DNA of 64,000 nucleotides from Ceriagrion tenellum (lineage: Eukaryota > Arthropoda > Insecta > Odonata > Coenagrionidae). A program made the translations under genes and the position numbers. Below the pieces are notes generated by a model, which saw nothing but the letters and a program-made list of their open reading frames with translations, searched no databases and was not told the DNA's origin. Location of the stretch: NCBI GenBank assembly GCA_963169105.1, contig OY720639.1:121293117-121357116 (forward strand), written 5' to 3'. Below are positions 12,065 to 24,197 of this stretch, in pieces. Every line of letters begins with the position of its first letter. Position 1 is the first letter of the stretch.

Positions 12065-12172
12065 AAAAGCCTGTATATCGTAGTGGTTTACGCATTGGTT
12101 CAAAGGTCCGTGGTTCCAATACCGGTCGAGTTTTTCCCACGGCAATTTATTCAAAAAATTCATATAATTCCA
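12065..12172 (+). repeat. tRNA-derived SINE, single copy of the fold-back family
   Basis: This is one monomer of the family found as an inverted pair just upstream. It has 'aagcctgtatatcgtagtgg' (A-box region 12076-12086), 'acgcattggtt', 'caaaggtccgtggttccaat' (B-box decayed at 12112-12123) and the tail 'cacggcaatttattcaaaaa'. Its presence as a monomer shows that the arm is an independent mobile unit and that the dimer is a secondary product. Frames running through it are chance. Confidence 0.7.
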
Positions 12173-12529
12173 GGATTTCAGCTTATTTTAAGGAGAATTC
12201 TGAATAAGATTGCAAATGATTTTCGGAAAAAGAGATACCGTATGTTTAGTGATTTCATGACGGCACGAGTTTATTTTTTTAAATCAAATTTTCACGTGTG
12301 TTAAATTCCGCATACATTACATAATTAAAATATGTAATCCGAAAAAAATATCTCCACCGTAATTCGGCATCTAAAATTACGTGACCGTTCCTTGAAAAGC
12401 TTACATCAGAAAAAACTATGGTTATTTTTATTCCGCGGTGCAACAAAAACGTGTCATTTGATATAAGAATATTAATAAGCAGCGAAGTATTTCATTCAAA
12501 TAATACTCCCTTAATTAGTCGTTCTACCC
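12173..12529. other. No recognised feature
   Basis: AT-rich; nothing recognised. Confidence 0.4.
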
Positions 12530-13099
12530 TAGGATTGGTTAACTGGTGCCCTCCACCCTTCCCTATCTAATGCTTGATCCCTTAACTCCTGGTATCTTTC
12601 CCCATGTATTTTCCTCTTTATTTGGTCCATGAACTTTTTCTTGGATCTTCCTCCGGGGATTTTTCCGCTTTTTTACATTCAATTATATTCTTCACAAACT
12701 CATTTCGTCTCAGGGTGTGCCCAATCTTCTTTTTCTTCTTTTCTGAATGGTGTTCCGTATGGTCCTTTCCTCTTCCACTCTTCTGTACACTTCATAATTT
12801 CTTCTTTTGTCTTTCCATTTTATCTTCAGCATTCTCCTCCAGCACCAGGTTACGTAGGCTTCTATTCTACAGTTTCCTGGTTTGTATGCCTATCTTCTTT
12901 GAGTGCAGCAGTTGTCTTTTTCCCATGAACACCTTCTTAGCTTGGTCTACTCTCCGCTTAATGCCCGTTGTCCTTCTTCCGTCACACATGATGGTACTTC
13001 CGAGATAATTAAAGGAGTCCATATGCTCTAATTTCTCTCCTCTCAGAATCACTTCTACATTTAGCTTTTCTTTTTCGCATACTAGGATTTTAAGCTTAT
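12530..13099 (-). pseudogene. RTE-like LINE, end of reverse transcriptase and C-terminus
   Basis: On the minus strand the open stretch 13052-12867 reads 'MILRGEKLEHMDSFNYLGST', then 'IMCDGRRTTGIKRRVDQAKK'. This is the F-x-Y-L-G-S-x-I block that follows the catalytic motif in RTE-like reverse transcriptases, with 'DKLKILVCEKEKLNVEV' just upstream. After frame changes, pieces further down (12850-12540) still follow the normal order: 'WCWRRMLKIKW', a 'VYRRVEEERTI' block, and a decayed end. It is 5'-truncated exactly where the inverted-repeat element at 13100 begins, so the element either inserted here or the LINE was cut off by it. No continuation of the LINE is visible beyond 13550. Confidence 0.8.
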
Positions 13100-13550
13100 C
13101 CTGCTAAAAAATTCTGTATAGTTTCCTTATAAATACTTTACAGAATATCTTAAAGTTCTGTAGATATTCCCTAAAGTATTGAAATGCCATTTGATGGAAT
13201 TCCCTACAATGTTCTGCAGAATACCTTAGGATATTCTGCGAAATTCCTTAGGATGTTCTGCAGAATTCCCTACGACGTTCTACAGAAGTCCTTTGACGCT
13301 TTGTAGAACTCCTTTCAAGCTCAAGGAAACCTCACATATTTCCTTAGAGTTGCTTAGGTTCTACAGAACAGCCTGTAAGGAGTTATTTTGCTCTACAGAA
13401 AATAACTCTACAGAACATACGATCTGTATTGTCAGGCTGTCATGTTACGTACGGATCCTTAGAAAAGGAACTGGTTCTGAAGAAAAATAGTTCATTTCTG
13501 TAGAATTCCTTACGTTCTATAGAACAGCTTCTAAGAAATTTTTTAGCAGG
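13100..13550. mobile_element. Terminal-inverted-repeat element (MITE-like) with 22-bp internal repeats
   Basis: The ends are 'cctgctaaaaaatt' (13100-13113) and its exact reverse complement 'aattttttagcagg' (13537-13550). Inside, a degenerate unit recurs every 22 bp at about 13190, 13212, 13234, 13256, 13278 and 13300, built on 'ttctgcagaat' followed by 'tccttaggatg'. The core 'ttctgcagaa' is itself palindromic, and the same motif goes on less regularly on the right side ('ttctacagaa', 'gctctacagaa'). There is no transposase frame. No target-site duplication is obvious. It fits a non-autonomous DNA transposon with subterminal repeats; superfamily unknown. Confidence 0.65.
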
Positions 13551-16500
13551 GTAGTCTTATTAATTTTTAAGTTGTATTTTTGGAAAAATATTCCCTTATT
13601 CGACATCATTTGGTGAACTTCATATCACGTTTCATTTAGATACAAATCATTATTTTATATTTTTGGTAAAAAAACTCACATTTTTAACTTTAAACGCAAT
13701 TCTTCGCTTACAGGAATACTAAGCCATAATACATAAGGGGTGGATGAGAGAACAATCAAAAAATATATTTAGTGTTTGATGAGTGTTAAAAGATACTTTA
13801 GTTATAGGAATACTTCGTACATATTTTTGAATATAAAATCTAAATCAATGAAGCAATGAAATTAGAACACTCTCAATAATGAGCAAATGTGATTATTACT
13901 TACGTGTCCGAAATACAAAGAATTATTGTTTTCCTATCCCACCAACTTAAAACAGTGTTTGTAAGTTAACGTAAAATCTTCAACCTCAGTCGCGTATTCC
14001 AATAGATGACGCTTTTAGGTGAACTTCTGAATTTTGTGAGCATCTCCATCTCAATCTTCGATCTCTTCCCATTGGTATTGCGAACTAAAAAAAAGATCCT
14101 TAAATCGATTAGATCGTTTTCCGCCTCTATATTTTCACCTTAAACTTTTTCTTTCTCATTCTCGGCCTGTTTTATGAATCTTTGGAACAGAAGAAAACGA
14201 CGGTAAAGAAGTTCCTAGCAGTCCGGGAGGAAATGAATGAATTCCTGCTCTTCCCCCAGACAAACTCTCCCACTCCTCCCCGAAACGCCAACGTGACAAT
14301 TTCTTCTTCCACTCTTCTCAAATCTCTTCTGAATCCTTCACATATCCAACTTGGAAATAAAATCTTTTCCCACCTTCCCACCCAATTCATTTCCTATTCC
14401 CTTCAACTTCAAATGGATTCCAGGGTAACTTTTAGACTCTTCTTCCGACACCAGAAAACTATCCCTTTCTGTCAGGTTTGTGGGATGTTCCAATTTCAAT
14501 ACCGTTCCTTCGTATAAATTTTGGGCCGCAAAAGATGTGATTTATCGTATTGCATCACAGAGAGATGGTAAACTATTGCATCATTTACATTGAATAAAAC
14601 CATTACATGGCATGTATTTCCATTTTTAAGTTGCAAAACTACGGTGAGAAGGTTTGTGATATCGCTTTTAAAGAAGATATCATCACATATGCACTTCAAA
14701 ATTTTTTAGCTAATCTGAATATCCGAAGCACTTCGACATTTTTTCGCTAAAGACATCATAATTAGGTAATAGAATGATATATGGGATAATTATGGGTAGA
14801 GCTAAAAAATATAGCAAACCAGGCAATTCAAAATTGATAAGCAAAGCCAGTTTTCCAGTTACTGCCTATTAGGAATTTGAGCATATTCATCCGTTATTCT
14901 GAAACAGATTACCAATATGATCGGGTAAACATTAACTAGTTTGTATGTTTTTATCAAAAACGGCTACAACGGTACAAACATTTTAATAAGGTACCATTGT
15001 TACATGTTGTATCCACTATTTTTATTGGGTTAACTCTGTCGCGTGGTAAAATTCGTCAACGGACCAGATTTCAAGATAGATTTAGTCCCTTTCCTTTCCA
15101 GGACAATTGACCAAGAGTATGAGGAAACAATGCGAAACTTAATTGGAATTCAATAAATGTAGAGTTCATAGTTTTTATTATACACCTTAGAAGTATAATT
15201 GCTTAAAAATAAGAGAAATATAGTGCTGGCTTGAGAGAAATATGGGCGATTGAGAGTCCGGGTTGTTTTAACAGTGGCCATACGAAAAGAAAGCTTGATA
15301 GACACAAATAATAATCCATCTAATATAACTAATATGATTCCAAAATAAAGATGCAAAAGACTTACTTAACCTTTTCTGAAGGTTTTTAAAATAATCAATC
15401 CATAATTTAAAACATCAGAAGCAAAAAACTAACCATATTAAAAATGCTCTAGAATCGATATGGTGATATGAACAAATCGATACGACGGAAAAGCAAGCCA
15501 ATAAACGCAACCTTTTTGTCATATTTTAATTATCTAGCTGAGGAAGAAATAATATTTAAATATATTATAGAACTAAGATAGCATTAGGAAACTTAGCAAA
15601 TAAATTAAATTAAGAAGAAAACAACGCAACAGCAATGTCATTAATACGAGATATAGCAGATGAACATGAGCATAGGACTGAACAACTTAAATAATTATTA
15701 TCGTTCAGTAAATATTGAATATCGTTTCAATGTTTCAGGTCATTTGTAAATAAGGTTTTAAAAACATATTAAAGAGGACTAAATAAGTTTACAAAACCTT
15801 TGAAATGGATAGTTTTTATGATTGAAACAGAGAGGAATTGCTTGATAAAAATATTTTGTTCTGTGCAATAAATGCGAACTTTGTCTGACCTGTTATCCCG
15901 TTTAACATTTTGGGCTTACAAACACAAAATTGGTATAAATAACAATGCAAGTTAGGAGTTAAATAATTAAATCAAGCATATAAACATATCGATCATCTAT
16001 TAAAGCTTTTTGGCCAGCAGTTTTAATAGGATCCAGGAAGATGGAGTGCATTTTGTTAAGTCACTTAGATCTTGCGGGGTTGTAGAACTAGAATCACTTA
16101 AAAAGCTATGCCTTAACATTGAGCTCGATTATTAGGTGTGCTTGTAGCCCTTCTCAAGATAAACTTCATGGCTACATCTGTATCTGATTTCACTTATTTG
16201 GGAAAGAATGATTAATGCCGCAGATGGGAAAACGAGTCATTACTTGACTAGTCACGTATTTCCACGACGTGCCAAAAAACTACTGGATCCGCTCGTAAAA
16301 TATCTTCCATAACACGCCCTAAAATAAAAGTTATAATCCAAACGAAGATCGGCTTTCGTCGTGATAGTAAATATCATTCTCATTTTTGTCTCGAAAAATA
16401 CGGGCAGGCCATATTGAATTTAGCAGTGAAGATCTGTTCGGCTCTATTCCGCGAAAGGGTGCCAAAAAAATCGTAGCTGCCGTTCCAACATTTCCGCGGA

Positions 16501-16762
16501 ATTCTTTGAATCCATATTTTAGTTGGTCAAAATTGATAAAAGCTCAGATTTTCACATTTCATTTCCGTGTTTACTCATTTTGAAAGTGTTGTCTGTTTTG
16601 TTGATGCACAATTCATTTCCTTGTTCTACGCGGAGGAAAACAACAAAAGCGGTACCTTTGCTGAGTAATGTAAAATGTGAATATGTTTGAGACTGATATC
16701 TTACTCCAAAAATGCTGGCCAAGGACGTTGTTACAGTATTGTTCTATTGAAATATTAATTTA
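13551..16762. other. No recognised feature
   Basis: About 3.2 kb of AT-rich DNA. Frames of 111 codons (14182-14517, plus) and 72 codons (14172-14390, minus) overlap and have no motif. No repeat pair was noticed. Confidence 0.4.
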
Positions 16763-16991
16763 GAACCACTTTTAAAATATCGAGGGTAGGTCAGGAAAAA
16801 TGAAAATAAAATATGCATGATAATAATAAAATATGTATGAATGGAGAGAGAAGGAAATAAAATAATAAAATATGTATGAATGGAGAGAGAAGGGAAGCAA
16901 CATAATACTTCTTAAGGTACTTCCTTGAACCACTTTCAAAATATCGAGGGTAGGTCAGGATGAAATAATGAAGCTAAAATACCTTGCCGAC

Positions 16992-17031
16992 GTTTCGGAG
17001 TGTAATGCACCCCATCATCAGGGCTATCGAG
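16992..17031 (-). ncRNA. Hammerhead-ribozyme-like core
   Basis: On the minus strand the conserved hammerhead strings stand in the right order: CTGATGA (17031-17025), a short stem-loop candidate 'tggggtgcattacactcc', then GAAAC (16996-16992) and, 9 nt later, GTA as a possible cleavage triplet. The inverted partner at 17610-17640 has decayed core bases (CTGATAA, CAAAAC). Pairing for stem I is not convincing, so cleavage activity is doubtful. Confidence 0.45.
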
Positions 17032-17107
17032 AAAGGAATATATGACGGTACAGTTGTTGTACCTTCATGTTTTCTTTTCTGTATAGATCTTATGATGGGA
17101 TGTTTTT

Positions 17108-17564
17108 TTCCTGGTTCTGGAATGTCCAATTACCCAAACAAAATCTGTCCTAAAAAGTCTATCTACTGAAGATGCGTTACATTTATATAGTCATGAATGT
17201 TTCACTTAATAATTAGGCACATGTTACACATTGTTCCGTTGCAAGCACTCAGTATAGCCTTTCCTTTGTCTTCATACAAGGTACAAATATAAATGTTGAC
17301 AATGGCGAATTATTTTCTTTATTTTTTTTTACTTTGGTAACTATCCCGTTCCGAGTCCTCGGCAAGCATCGGGTTTCATTGCCGTCATAATGGCCGAGAA
17401 CTCGAGAGGGGCGGTGCAGAGTTCGTAGCCACTTCCGAAACCCATCAGATCAGTGGCTACGCTATTATTAATATTCGAATTATTCGAAAAAAATGACTCC
17501 CTATGATTATCAAATCAAAGGTAATTTTTCTATTGAAAATTTAAATTTTAAGTGATCCTTTCAT
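17108..17564. other. Spacer inside the inverted-repeat complex
   Basis: About 450 bp between the arms. It contains an 8-bp inverted repeat 'gtagccac'/'gtggctac' (17437-17460) and no frame of note. Confidence 0.4.
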
Positions 17565-17764
17565 TGATTGACGGTTGTTGTACCTTCATGTATTCATTTC
17601 TTTATTGCCCTGATAATGGGGTACTACACTTCAAAACGTTGGCAAAGTATTTTAGCTTCAGTTTTTCATCCTGACGTACCTTCGATATTTTGGAAGTGGT
17701 TCAAGGAAGTTGCCTTAAGAAGTATTATTTTGCTTTCCTTCTCTCTCCATTCATACATATTTTA

Positions 17765-18429
17765 CCTCCTTTTTTTCATACACGAAATTCTATGAAACCA
17801 CATTCCAATGCTCTCCCTCATACACTGACACACGTGCTGCACAATCATTTTCCATTCGCTAGAACCAGAGTTTCCGTACATTCCGTAACGCCTAGAACGG
17901 GTATTTGGAAGCTTCATTTGCGGTGGTATCAGAGCGCGGAGCGAAACTTCCCTTTCCCTTATCATCGTCATGTACATCAATACCCCGAATTTCTATAGCC
18001 ACCTTCCCTTTTGATCCACATCAAATCCTCTCGTACCGTTTTGTAGGTAAATTAATCACAGCGTCCATATCCGCTAAGCATTACAAATGTGAAAAGCTGG
18101 CGCACAACTGCACTCATGCGCTTCGGGAATCGCCCTAATTTGGTGCGTTTCTCCCGTTTCTCCCAACGAATCATTAAATTCGAATCCCTAATCGCTCCAT
18201 CTTCCACCGTCGAACATCTTATCATTTCTTTCGTAACGTAAGACTTTCACTTTTCCCGTAACTACAGATACCACTCAATACAACATTTACATAGTCAGGA
18301 ATTTTTCACTTAATGAGTACATGTTCCACATTGTTCCATTGCAAGCACTCAATACAGCTTTTGTCTCTATGCAAGATACACACATAACTGTTAACAATTA
18401 GCGAATTATTTTCTTTTTCAGAGAGAAAT
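17765..18429. other. No recognised feature
   Basis: Several frames of 72-102 codons overlap on both strands without any motif. Two short blocks ('acatgttacacattgttcc' at 17220 and 'acatgttccacattgttcc' at 18316, each followed by 'gcaagcactca') recur about 1.1 kb apart, so part of the segment is a local duplicate. Confidence 0.45.
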
Positions 18430-19090
18430 AACGGATAGATTAGGAGATAAAGAGACGCGCGAATGCTGGAAGGAAAGTAGTAGGTAGTATGTGGAGCATA
18501 TCAAAGAATGAGTGCTTGTCTAAGGAAGCGAAAATCGCCATGCATAAAAGTGTACTTCTCCCCACTTTGTTGTGTGGTAGTGAAACATAGGTATGTTAGA
18601 ATGGACATAAGAGTAGACTAAACGCCGTGGGTATGAGTTATCTGAGGAGTTTTTGCGGCAAAAGTAGGATGGATAGGGTCAGGAATGGGTGGATATTAAA
18701 TAAATGTGGGTTAGACGCCCCAGTGATGGACATATATGAAAGGAGTGTGATTGGTTGGTTTGGCCATGTTTAGAGAATGAATGAGAGTCAAATAACGAAA
18801 CAGATATATAAGATTGAAATGAATGGAGCGAGAGGTAGAGGTAAGCCGAGAAAGTTGTGGTTGAGGAAATTCTTAGGAGGAGGAATATTAGGAGTCTTAA
18901 AAACAGGAGGGCGTGTATGAAGCAGTGTATGGGGGCAAACTAGGCAAAAAAGGTTAGAAAGAATAGGTTAGTATGGAAGAAATTATTGAAGCCGAGTTAT
19001 GTGTACAAGTACGTATTTGTGAGTGAAACTTAGTGACTGTGCCTACCCCGGAAAGGAACGGCGTGATTGGTATGCATGTATGTATTTTAT
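18430..19090 (+). pseudogene. LINE family C, C-terminal and 3' end, copy 1
   Basis: This is a decayed copy of the last part of the LINE found on the minus strand at 38930-40390. Shared DNA blocks include 'gtggagcatatcaa'+'gaatgagtgcttgtctaagg', 'ccactttg'+'tgtggtagtgaaacat', 'gggttagacgcccc' against the 'gggttaaatgctcc' region, 'aaattcttaggaggaggaat'-like DNA and 'ggcgtgtatgaa'. Both copies finish with 'actgtgcctacccc' or its equivalent, 'cggcgtgat' and a run of the tetramer atgt (here 'gtatgcatgtatgtatttt'). Translation is broken by many stops and shifts, far more than in the other copy, so this one is older. It is truncated at its 5' end near 18430. Confidence 0.8.
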
Positions 19091-19811
19091 TTTTCCAATT
19101 ATTTTTGGCAGAAATTCTGGTTTGAACGTTCCCAAGGATCATTTTCAAGGTTTTATCATAAGTGAACAAGAAAATTAAATAAAGTTTCATGTTATTTTTT
19201 TAAACGAATTTAAGCAAAAGATAGTCGATTAAAAAGGACTGTGAAACAAAACTAATCACTGGTTTGGGTAAGATTTAAAAGCCTACGTAAGCATGGAAAT
19301 TCATTCCACATGCAAGACAGCTAGCCTGTGACGAAGGGTTAAAACGCTTAACGAAAGATGTAACAAATAATCTCCGTATCTATAAAGTGAATTAGATAAA
19401 AATAAATGTATCAGATGAAGCCAAATACAGGGGAATATTTGTTTACTAACTATAAAGGCAATTGTAAGAAGTTCTTCGTGAGACCGAAGGAAATAGAGAA
19501 AAAATTCGCTTCAATCGAGCTACATCTAGAGCATTTTTGACTCTATACAGAATGGCTTAACTAGCAATATGAATAAAATACCAAAGAAAGCTACACTCTT
19601 TGTTAAAAACTACTCCGAGAGAACAGAGAGCGTAGTATAGGTGATGAGAAGGAACTAAGTAAGTGGGAGAGCTGCTAGATACTCAATCCTAGGCTACAGC
19701 TAGGCTGAAGTAGAATGAAAAAATCAGGTAAGGTGAGATGCAGTACTTATGACGCGGAGGATATAATTTTAACCTCACTAATTTATCTCTATTACTGATA
19801 AAAATGATGAA
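19091..19811. other. No recognised feature
   Basis: Nothing firm. Near 19326-19365 a string with a strong stem ('gttaa' loop 'ttaac') followed by GAAA looks a little like a hammerhead but lacks the C of the CTGANGA core. Confidence 0.4.
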
Positions 19812-19945
19812 ATAAGATATGCTGCGCAAACGCGCGGATAGGTACAGAAATTCCTCTTTTCCACACTCTAATCGTGGCCATAAACGAAAATAGACCCACT
19901 CGCACCTGTGACTGTTCGCAGGGCAATGGTTAGATATAGAAGAAG
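19812..19945 (+). mobile_element. LINE family A, 3' end, copy 3 (short, internally deleted)
   Basis: It keeps 'gataggtacagaaattcctc', 'ccacactctaatcg', 'aaaatagacccactcg' and 'gttcgcagggcaatggttag', in the same order as copies 1 and 2, but the stretch between 'gagctccac' and 'cgcccatg' is mostly deleted. It is the most diverged of the six copies. Confidence 0.65.
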
Positions 19946-22900
19946 CTAATTGAGTGAGGTTCGATTAATTGACATCGCTTTCCCATATTGGCAGTGGTGG
20001 CAGAAATTCAGAATTACCTCTCCTTTGTCTGGCAATCCAAGCAAGAGAACATTGTTGTAACAAGATCCTAAACTGAATTAATAGACACTAATTAGCGATC
20101 AGTAATCACATACATAACTTGCTAACTTCAGAGAGCAGCCTTTGGCGATACAAATTCAAAGCAGATTCTTCGGCATTTTAAATATTGACTTATGTATTTA
20201 ATACTTGTGATTCATATTAATAGCTGGAATTCAAATTATACTACTTATTTTCTTTATTCAATAAATTTTCTGTGGTTTCTTCCCTGCCAACTCAACTGGA
20301 AATGCTATCGCAGGGTATGAAAACGGTATCGTACCTGCTGCACAATTATGCCCCTCTCTCACACTCTGGGCATTCCTCACACTCCCATGACTCCAGCATA
20401 CTGTCATTTCCAAAGGGAAACGGGAAATGACTCGGGATTTGAAACTCTTGAAAGGTATATTTTGTAAGAAATTCGGTCGTTGTTGCCGATGTGTCCCTCG
20501 GAAGGTAGAAGGGAACGTTGTAAAGGAAAGAACTTCATAATTTCACAAGATATATTGGTTCACTCAACGTACGTCATCACTATTCCATGGCTCGAGACTA
20601 ACTGCCTCGAGGGAAGTTTCCAACGGACGCTCCCGTGAGCGTCCTTTTCTCCCATTCGCTCCCGTGCCAAGGTATGATCGAGTTCAAAGTACATTTTTCC
20701 ATACTTGGACATGCAAGGGTGCGTGTGAGTTGGAGTGGATAAAGGAATATGTCGGCCGCCTCTTACAATTTTCAGGATTGCTTCAGAAAATTGATTTTCA
20801 GTCATTTTTATATTATTGATAATTTCTGCTGTATCTTCATATAAATTAAGATGAGAAGAAAATATGGAATTTAATACGCCGGATGGAATGACAAAACGCA
20901 GATCTGAGTGATTGCAGAAATTAGTCATATGTTGACAATTGGAATCGTTTATTCCCAACATCAACATGATTTTTTGCTAACGTCGAGACATAAGAACTCA
21001 TTCAGGAATATCCCAACTTGGGTGAATTCAAAGACGCGGCCACGTCCATACTCTATGTTTGTGGAGGGTCTAGGATTCGGAGACCTTCCTGAATAAGACA
21101 CTTGGACACCCACCGCTTATGGGGCAGGTTGAGTATTCAAGAATTTAGAAATGGGTCGGACGATAAATATACTGTTTGATATAAACAATACATACTCTAA
21201 TTTAATAATGTGTAGCTTGGTGACAGGTCATTGACTTCGGTCATTGGGGAGGGTACATGAAAAATTATAGATGCCTTTGATAGCAGACACTACACTGTCA
21301 CTGCCACTGAAATTGCTAGTAAAAGAAAAGAAGAGATGTAAAGCTATTTCTCTAATAAAACGTGAAGGGTTGAGCTATTGTTATGCAAAATGTAGCTGTT
21401 AGAAGCTTAGCATTAGAAAATATCGCATGAGGAAAACCAAAGAGTCATTAACGTGGAATTGAAAGTATTTAAGACAAGATTAAGGCAATACCTTGGATTT
21501 AGTATTTAATCACAATTGTGTGCTATAGTATTCTATAAGGAATGGTGGATAAAAGTAGGGATAGCAATATTTAATTATGTATAGGTTGAGAGTATCACTA
21601 ACTTAATTAGCTATTACCACATAAAAATAGATTTCCTAGTGAATTATCACGAATAAAAACGTGTTATTAATTGTTATTTTGTTATTTTCTGAAACACACA
21701 AGGAAGAAAATTAGAATAATTTGACGCCTCTCGTGGCAGCAGACATTGAGTTCTGCTTCAAGGGCTGTTTTTTAATGAAAAAGAAATCTGAGAATCTTCT
21801 CCATGATATTTCTTTCTCTCCACAAAAATCTCCGAATTTTTGATCAAAGTAAAGGGAAGTATGTGAAAGCATACTTTTTTTAATATTAAAAAAATAGAGG
21901 ATTTACATAAGTTATTGTATCGTACTTGCATTTGTTTGTTGTATGCCTCTTGATTGAAAATAAATGAATGTGTTTGCTGTGTATCAGTCGGAAGGGTAAA
22001 GACGAAGATACGGACAGCAACCAAAACTACCTCACAATTAAAATTTGAAAACGAGACTAACGTCTCGACTTGAAAGTACACATCAATCAAAGCTGACTGG
22101 AAAGTACACATCGATGATCTTCCCATTAATTAACGAAGAATATCACCTCCAACCGGACTCGAACGGAAAAATTTGATTCAACTTTCGAGGGAAGCATGTA
22201 AGGAGACCAAGCTTGACGTCCTGGCTAGGTTGACAGAGGGGTGTTGTAATTGGATTCGGGGGCTCTTACTAAATAGACCGCAGAATCATGTAGATAACAA
22301 CTAAATGGTGACTCCCATAGCGCGATATGTTCGTCTTTTATGTATCTTTACCATTAATATGTACAGCTATGCAGCCTGAGGCTCCTTTCTTAAAATAAAG
22401 CTACGTCCAAGGATGTCTCATTACGAATACATATCTACATATTTAACCCCAAACTTATTAGCAAATTACAAATAATAAATAAAGTCGAAATTCATTGAAT
22501 ACCAAGTAATTATTTCATTAATTAGGTGCAATAGGTAGATAAATACTATTAAAAATCACAATAACTAAAAATTTAGAATTTATGCAGTCACGGGGATGGG
22601 AAAAGATAATAATGCTTATATCGTAAAGGTGGGAATTTGCCTTGGAAACGGACATTTTGTGAGATCCGAGGTCCCAAAACCCTGATCAAGTTACACTTTC
22701 TTATTCACGGAGAATAATTACACGGATAAAAAGCAGTAGGAACCCTCTGAGCATTAAGAACGTTTGCTTATGACCTCGTGCCTCCTGGCCATCCAGGGTA
22801 TGACCGTACATGTACGCCTTTCAATTTTTCGCTCTAGCAGTAAAGGCGTACGTTCACACTCCCATTTGGATGCATTGAAACATGTTCCACCTATCTTGGT

Positions 22901-24009
22901 GGCTGGTGAGCCCAATAATCACTATAAATTGTCTCTAAAGATTCCTGCCACCTATTCCATCATTCTCCTACGTAAGTTTAGCCTTGAGTACGTGCATACC
23001 ACAGGTAGTTGCTTCCATTGTGGAAGTTATTGCATTCAAAGCTGGTTTTAGTCCTGTTCTATGTTAATATTATTGGTCTCATATCACAATATTTATGATA
23101 TTACTTAATAAAATGTTGTATTTATGTTTTTACTTGTGAAATGTATGCTCTCGTTGTTTTCATCGATTGTTTGTAATAAAATTTTAATCCGAAGTAATTA
23201 CATTAAAAAACTCACTCCTGTGGTTAGGGAAAACGAAAAAAACTCACGACTCACGAAAGGGTAAACTCACCTCCGGTTAGTGTATATTTCAGCTGATTAC
23301 AATTTTTCGAGAGATTGTGTAATATTCGGACATTATTTGTGCATATTATATCCACTTTAGTAATACGGTGATTATTAAATGTCTCTTTTTTATGATCTTA
23401 GGAAAGCGAAAAAGAATAATTTTTGAGATAATAACTCACTCCACATTATTTTGTGCCTATAAAAATTAAATCGTCAAATTCAAATTGCTGTATTCATTTT
23501 CAAATCATTATAAATGATGCATAAAAAGAGAGAGTGGAGTAAAATGCATTCTCCAAGACCCCAAGATGATTCAGTGTAACTTATTGGCCGTGGAAGCTTC
23601 AGATCATGACATGCTTGATAAGTGATCCCCCAAAAGTCCTTCTGTACTCCTGAACAACTATTCGTTTCATGAAACGTCTTTCGATTTGCTCCGATGGGCG
23701 CGATTGAGCTCAGGGGGCGATGTGCTCTATACTGCGTGAAATTCACGTATTTGTACGGAATTCCGACATCAGGTCAAATGATGTTTCAATTTGCCCGGCG
23801 ACTGTCTAGAGAAGTCATTACTCAATGAAAAGCCAATATCACGTAGCCGAGCCAAATTATACAGCAAAACATTACGATTACAGCATTTCATGTTATGCAA
23901 TGTGTTAAAGCAAAGATTTTGTCAGTCAAGTTCTGGCTGGTGTGAGGCGTGGGTTCAAATATATTCGTTTCATTTAAATAACATTTAACTACATAGTTAA
24001 TTTCGTGGT
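19946..24009. other. No recognised feature
   Basis: About 4 kb without a recognised gene or repeat. The 135-codon frame at 20560-20967 (minus) and the 122-codon frame at 21758-22126 (minus) have no domain. A perfect 20-bp palindrome 'ggacgctcccgtgagcgtcc' (an 8-bp stem with a 4-bp loop) lies near 20625. Confidence 0.4.
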
Positions 24010-24197
24010 CATCCTGGTGGTAGAAGATTGAGAGAGGGACCCCGGAAAAGATGGTTAGATGATGTAGAGGATGATCTGAGAAAGATGGGAATTAGAAGAT
24101 GGAGAACGCATGCCTGGAATCGTGATGTTTGGGCTAACATCTTCGGAGAGGCCAAGGCCATACAAGGGTTGTAGCGCCGAGGAGTAAGTAAGTACAC
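24010..24197 (+). pseudogene. RTE-like LINE, last residues of ORF2
   Basis: The plus strand reads 'GRRLREGPRKRWLDDVEDDL', 'RKMGIRRWRTHAWNRDVW', 'ANIFGEAKAIQGL' and a stop at 24171-24173. This is the typical end of some RTE-like LINE ORF2 proteins: a G-R-P-x-K-R-W-x-D-D-V block, a W-R-x-x-A-x-x-R-x-x-W block and E-A-K-x-x-x-G-L just before the stop. The stop is followed by 'cgccgaggagtaagtaagta', so only a few bases of 3' sequence are left, ending in a short agta repeat. No upstream part is recognisable. It is an extreme 5' truncation, which is the usual fate of LINE copies. Confidence 0.8.

Larger units (their letters stand above)
16763..17764. repeat. Nested inverted-repeat complex, probably Penelope-like element ends
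   Basis: Three related copies of one sequence occur here. One runs on the minus strand (about 16866-17054). A short piece runs on plus at 17051-17107. A third runs on plus at about 17565-17764 and is the inverted partner of the first; for example 'atggagagagaag' and 'cttctctctccat', or 'cgagggtaggtcaggatg' and 'catcctgacgtaccttcg'. In addition 'atatcgagggtaggtcagga' occurs twice in direct orientation (in 16763-16796 and 16927-16960), and 'atgtatgaatggagagagaa' is repeated in tandem (in 16825-16853 and 16863-16892). Each long copy has a hammerhead-like core. Penelope-like elements are known to carry hammerhead motifs in their terminal repeats and to occur as inverted partial copies, which is why I suggest that origin. 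No reverse transcriptase frame is present. Confidence 0.6.

Noticed and set aside
13190..13322. CRISPR array (regular 22-bp steps)
   Set aside because: Units are contiguous and degenerate with no unique spacers, inside an inverted-repeat element in a eukaryotic genome.
19326..19370. Hammerhead ribozyme
   Set aside because: Stem II and GAAA are present but the core reads GTGACGA and no cleavage triplet is in place.
20560..20967. 135-codon minus-strand frame
   Set aside because: No motif and no neighbour support.
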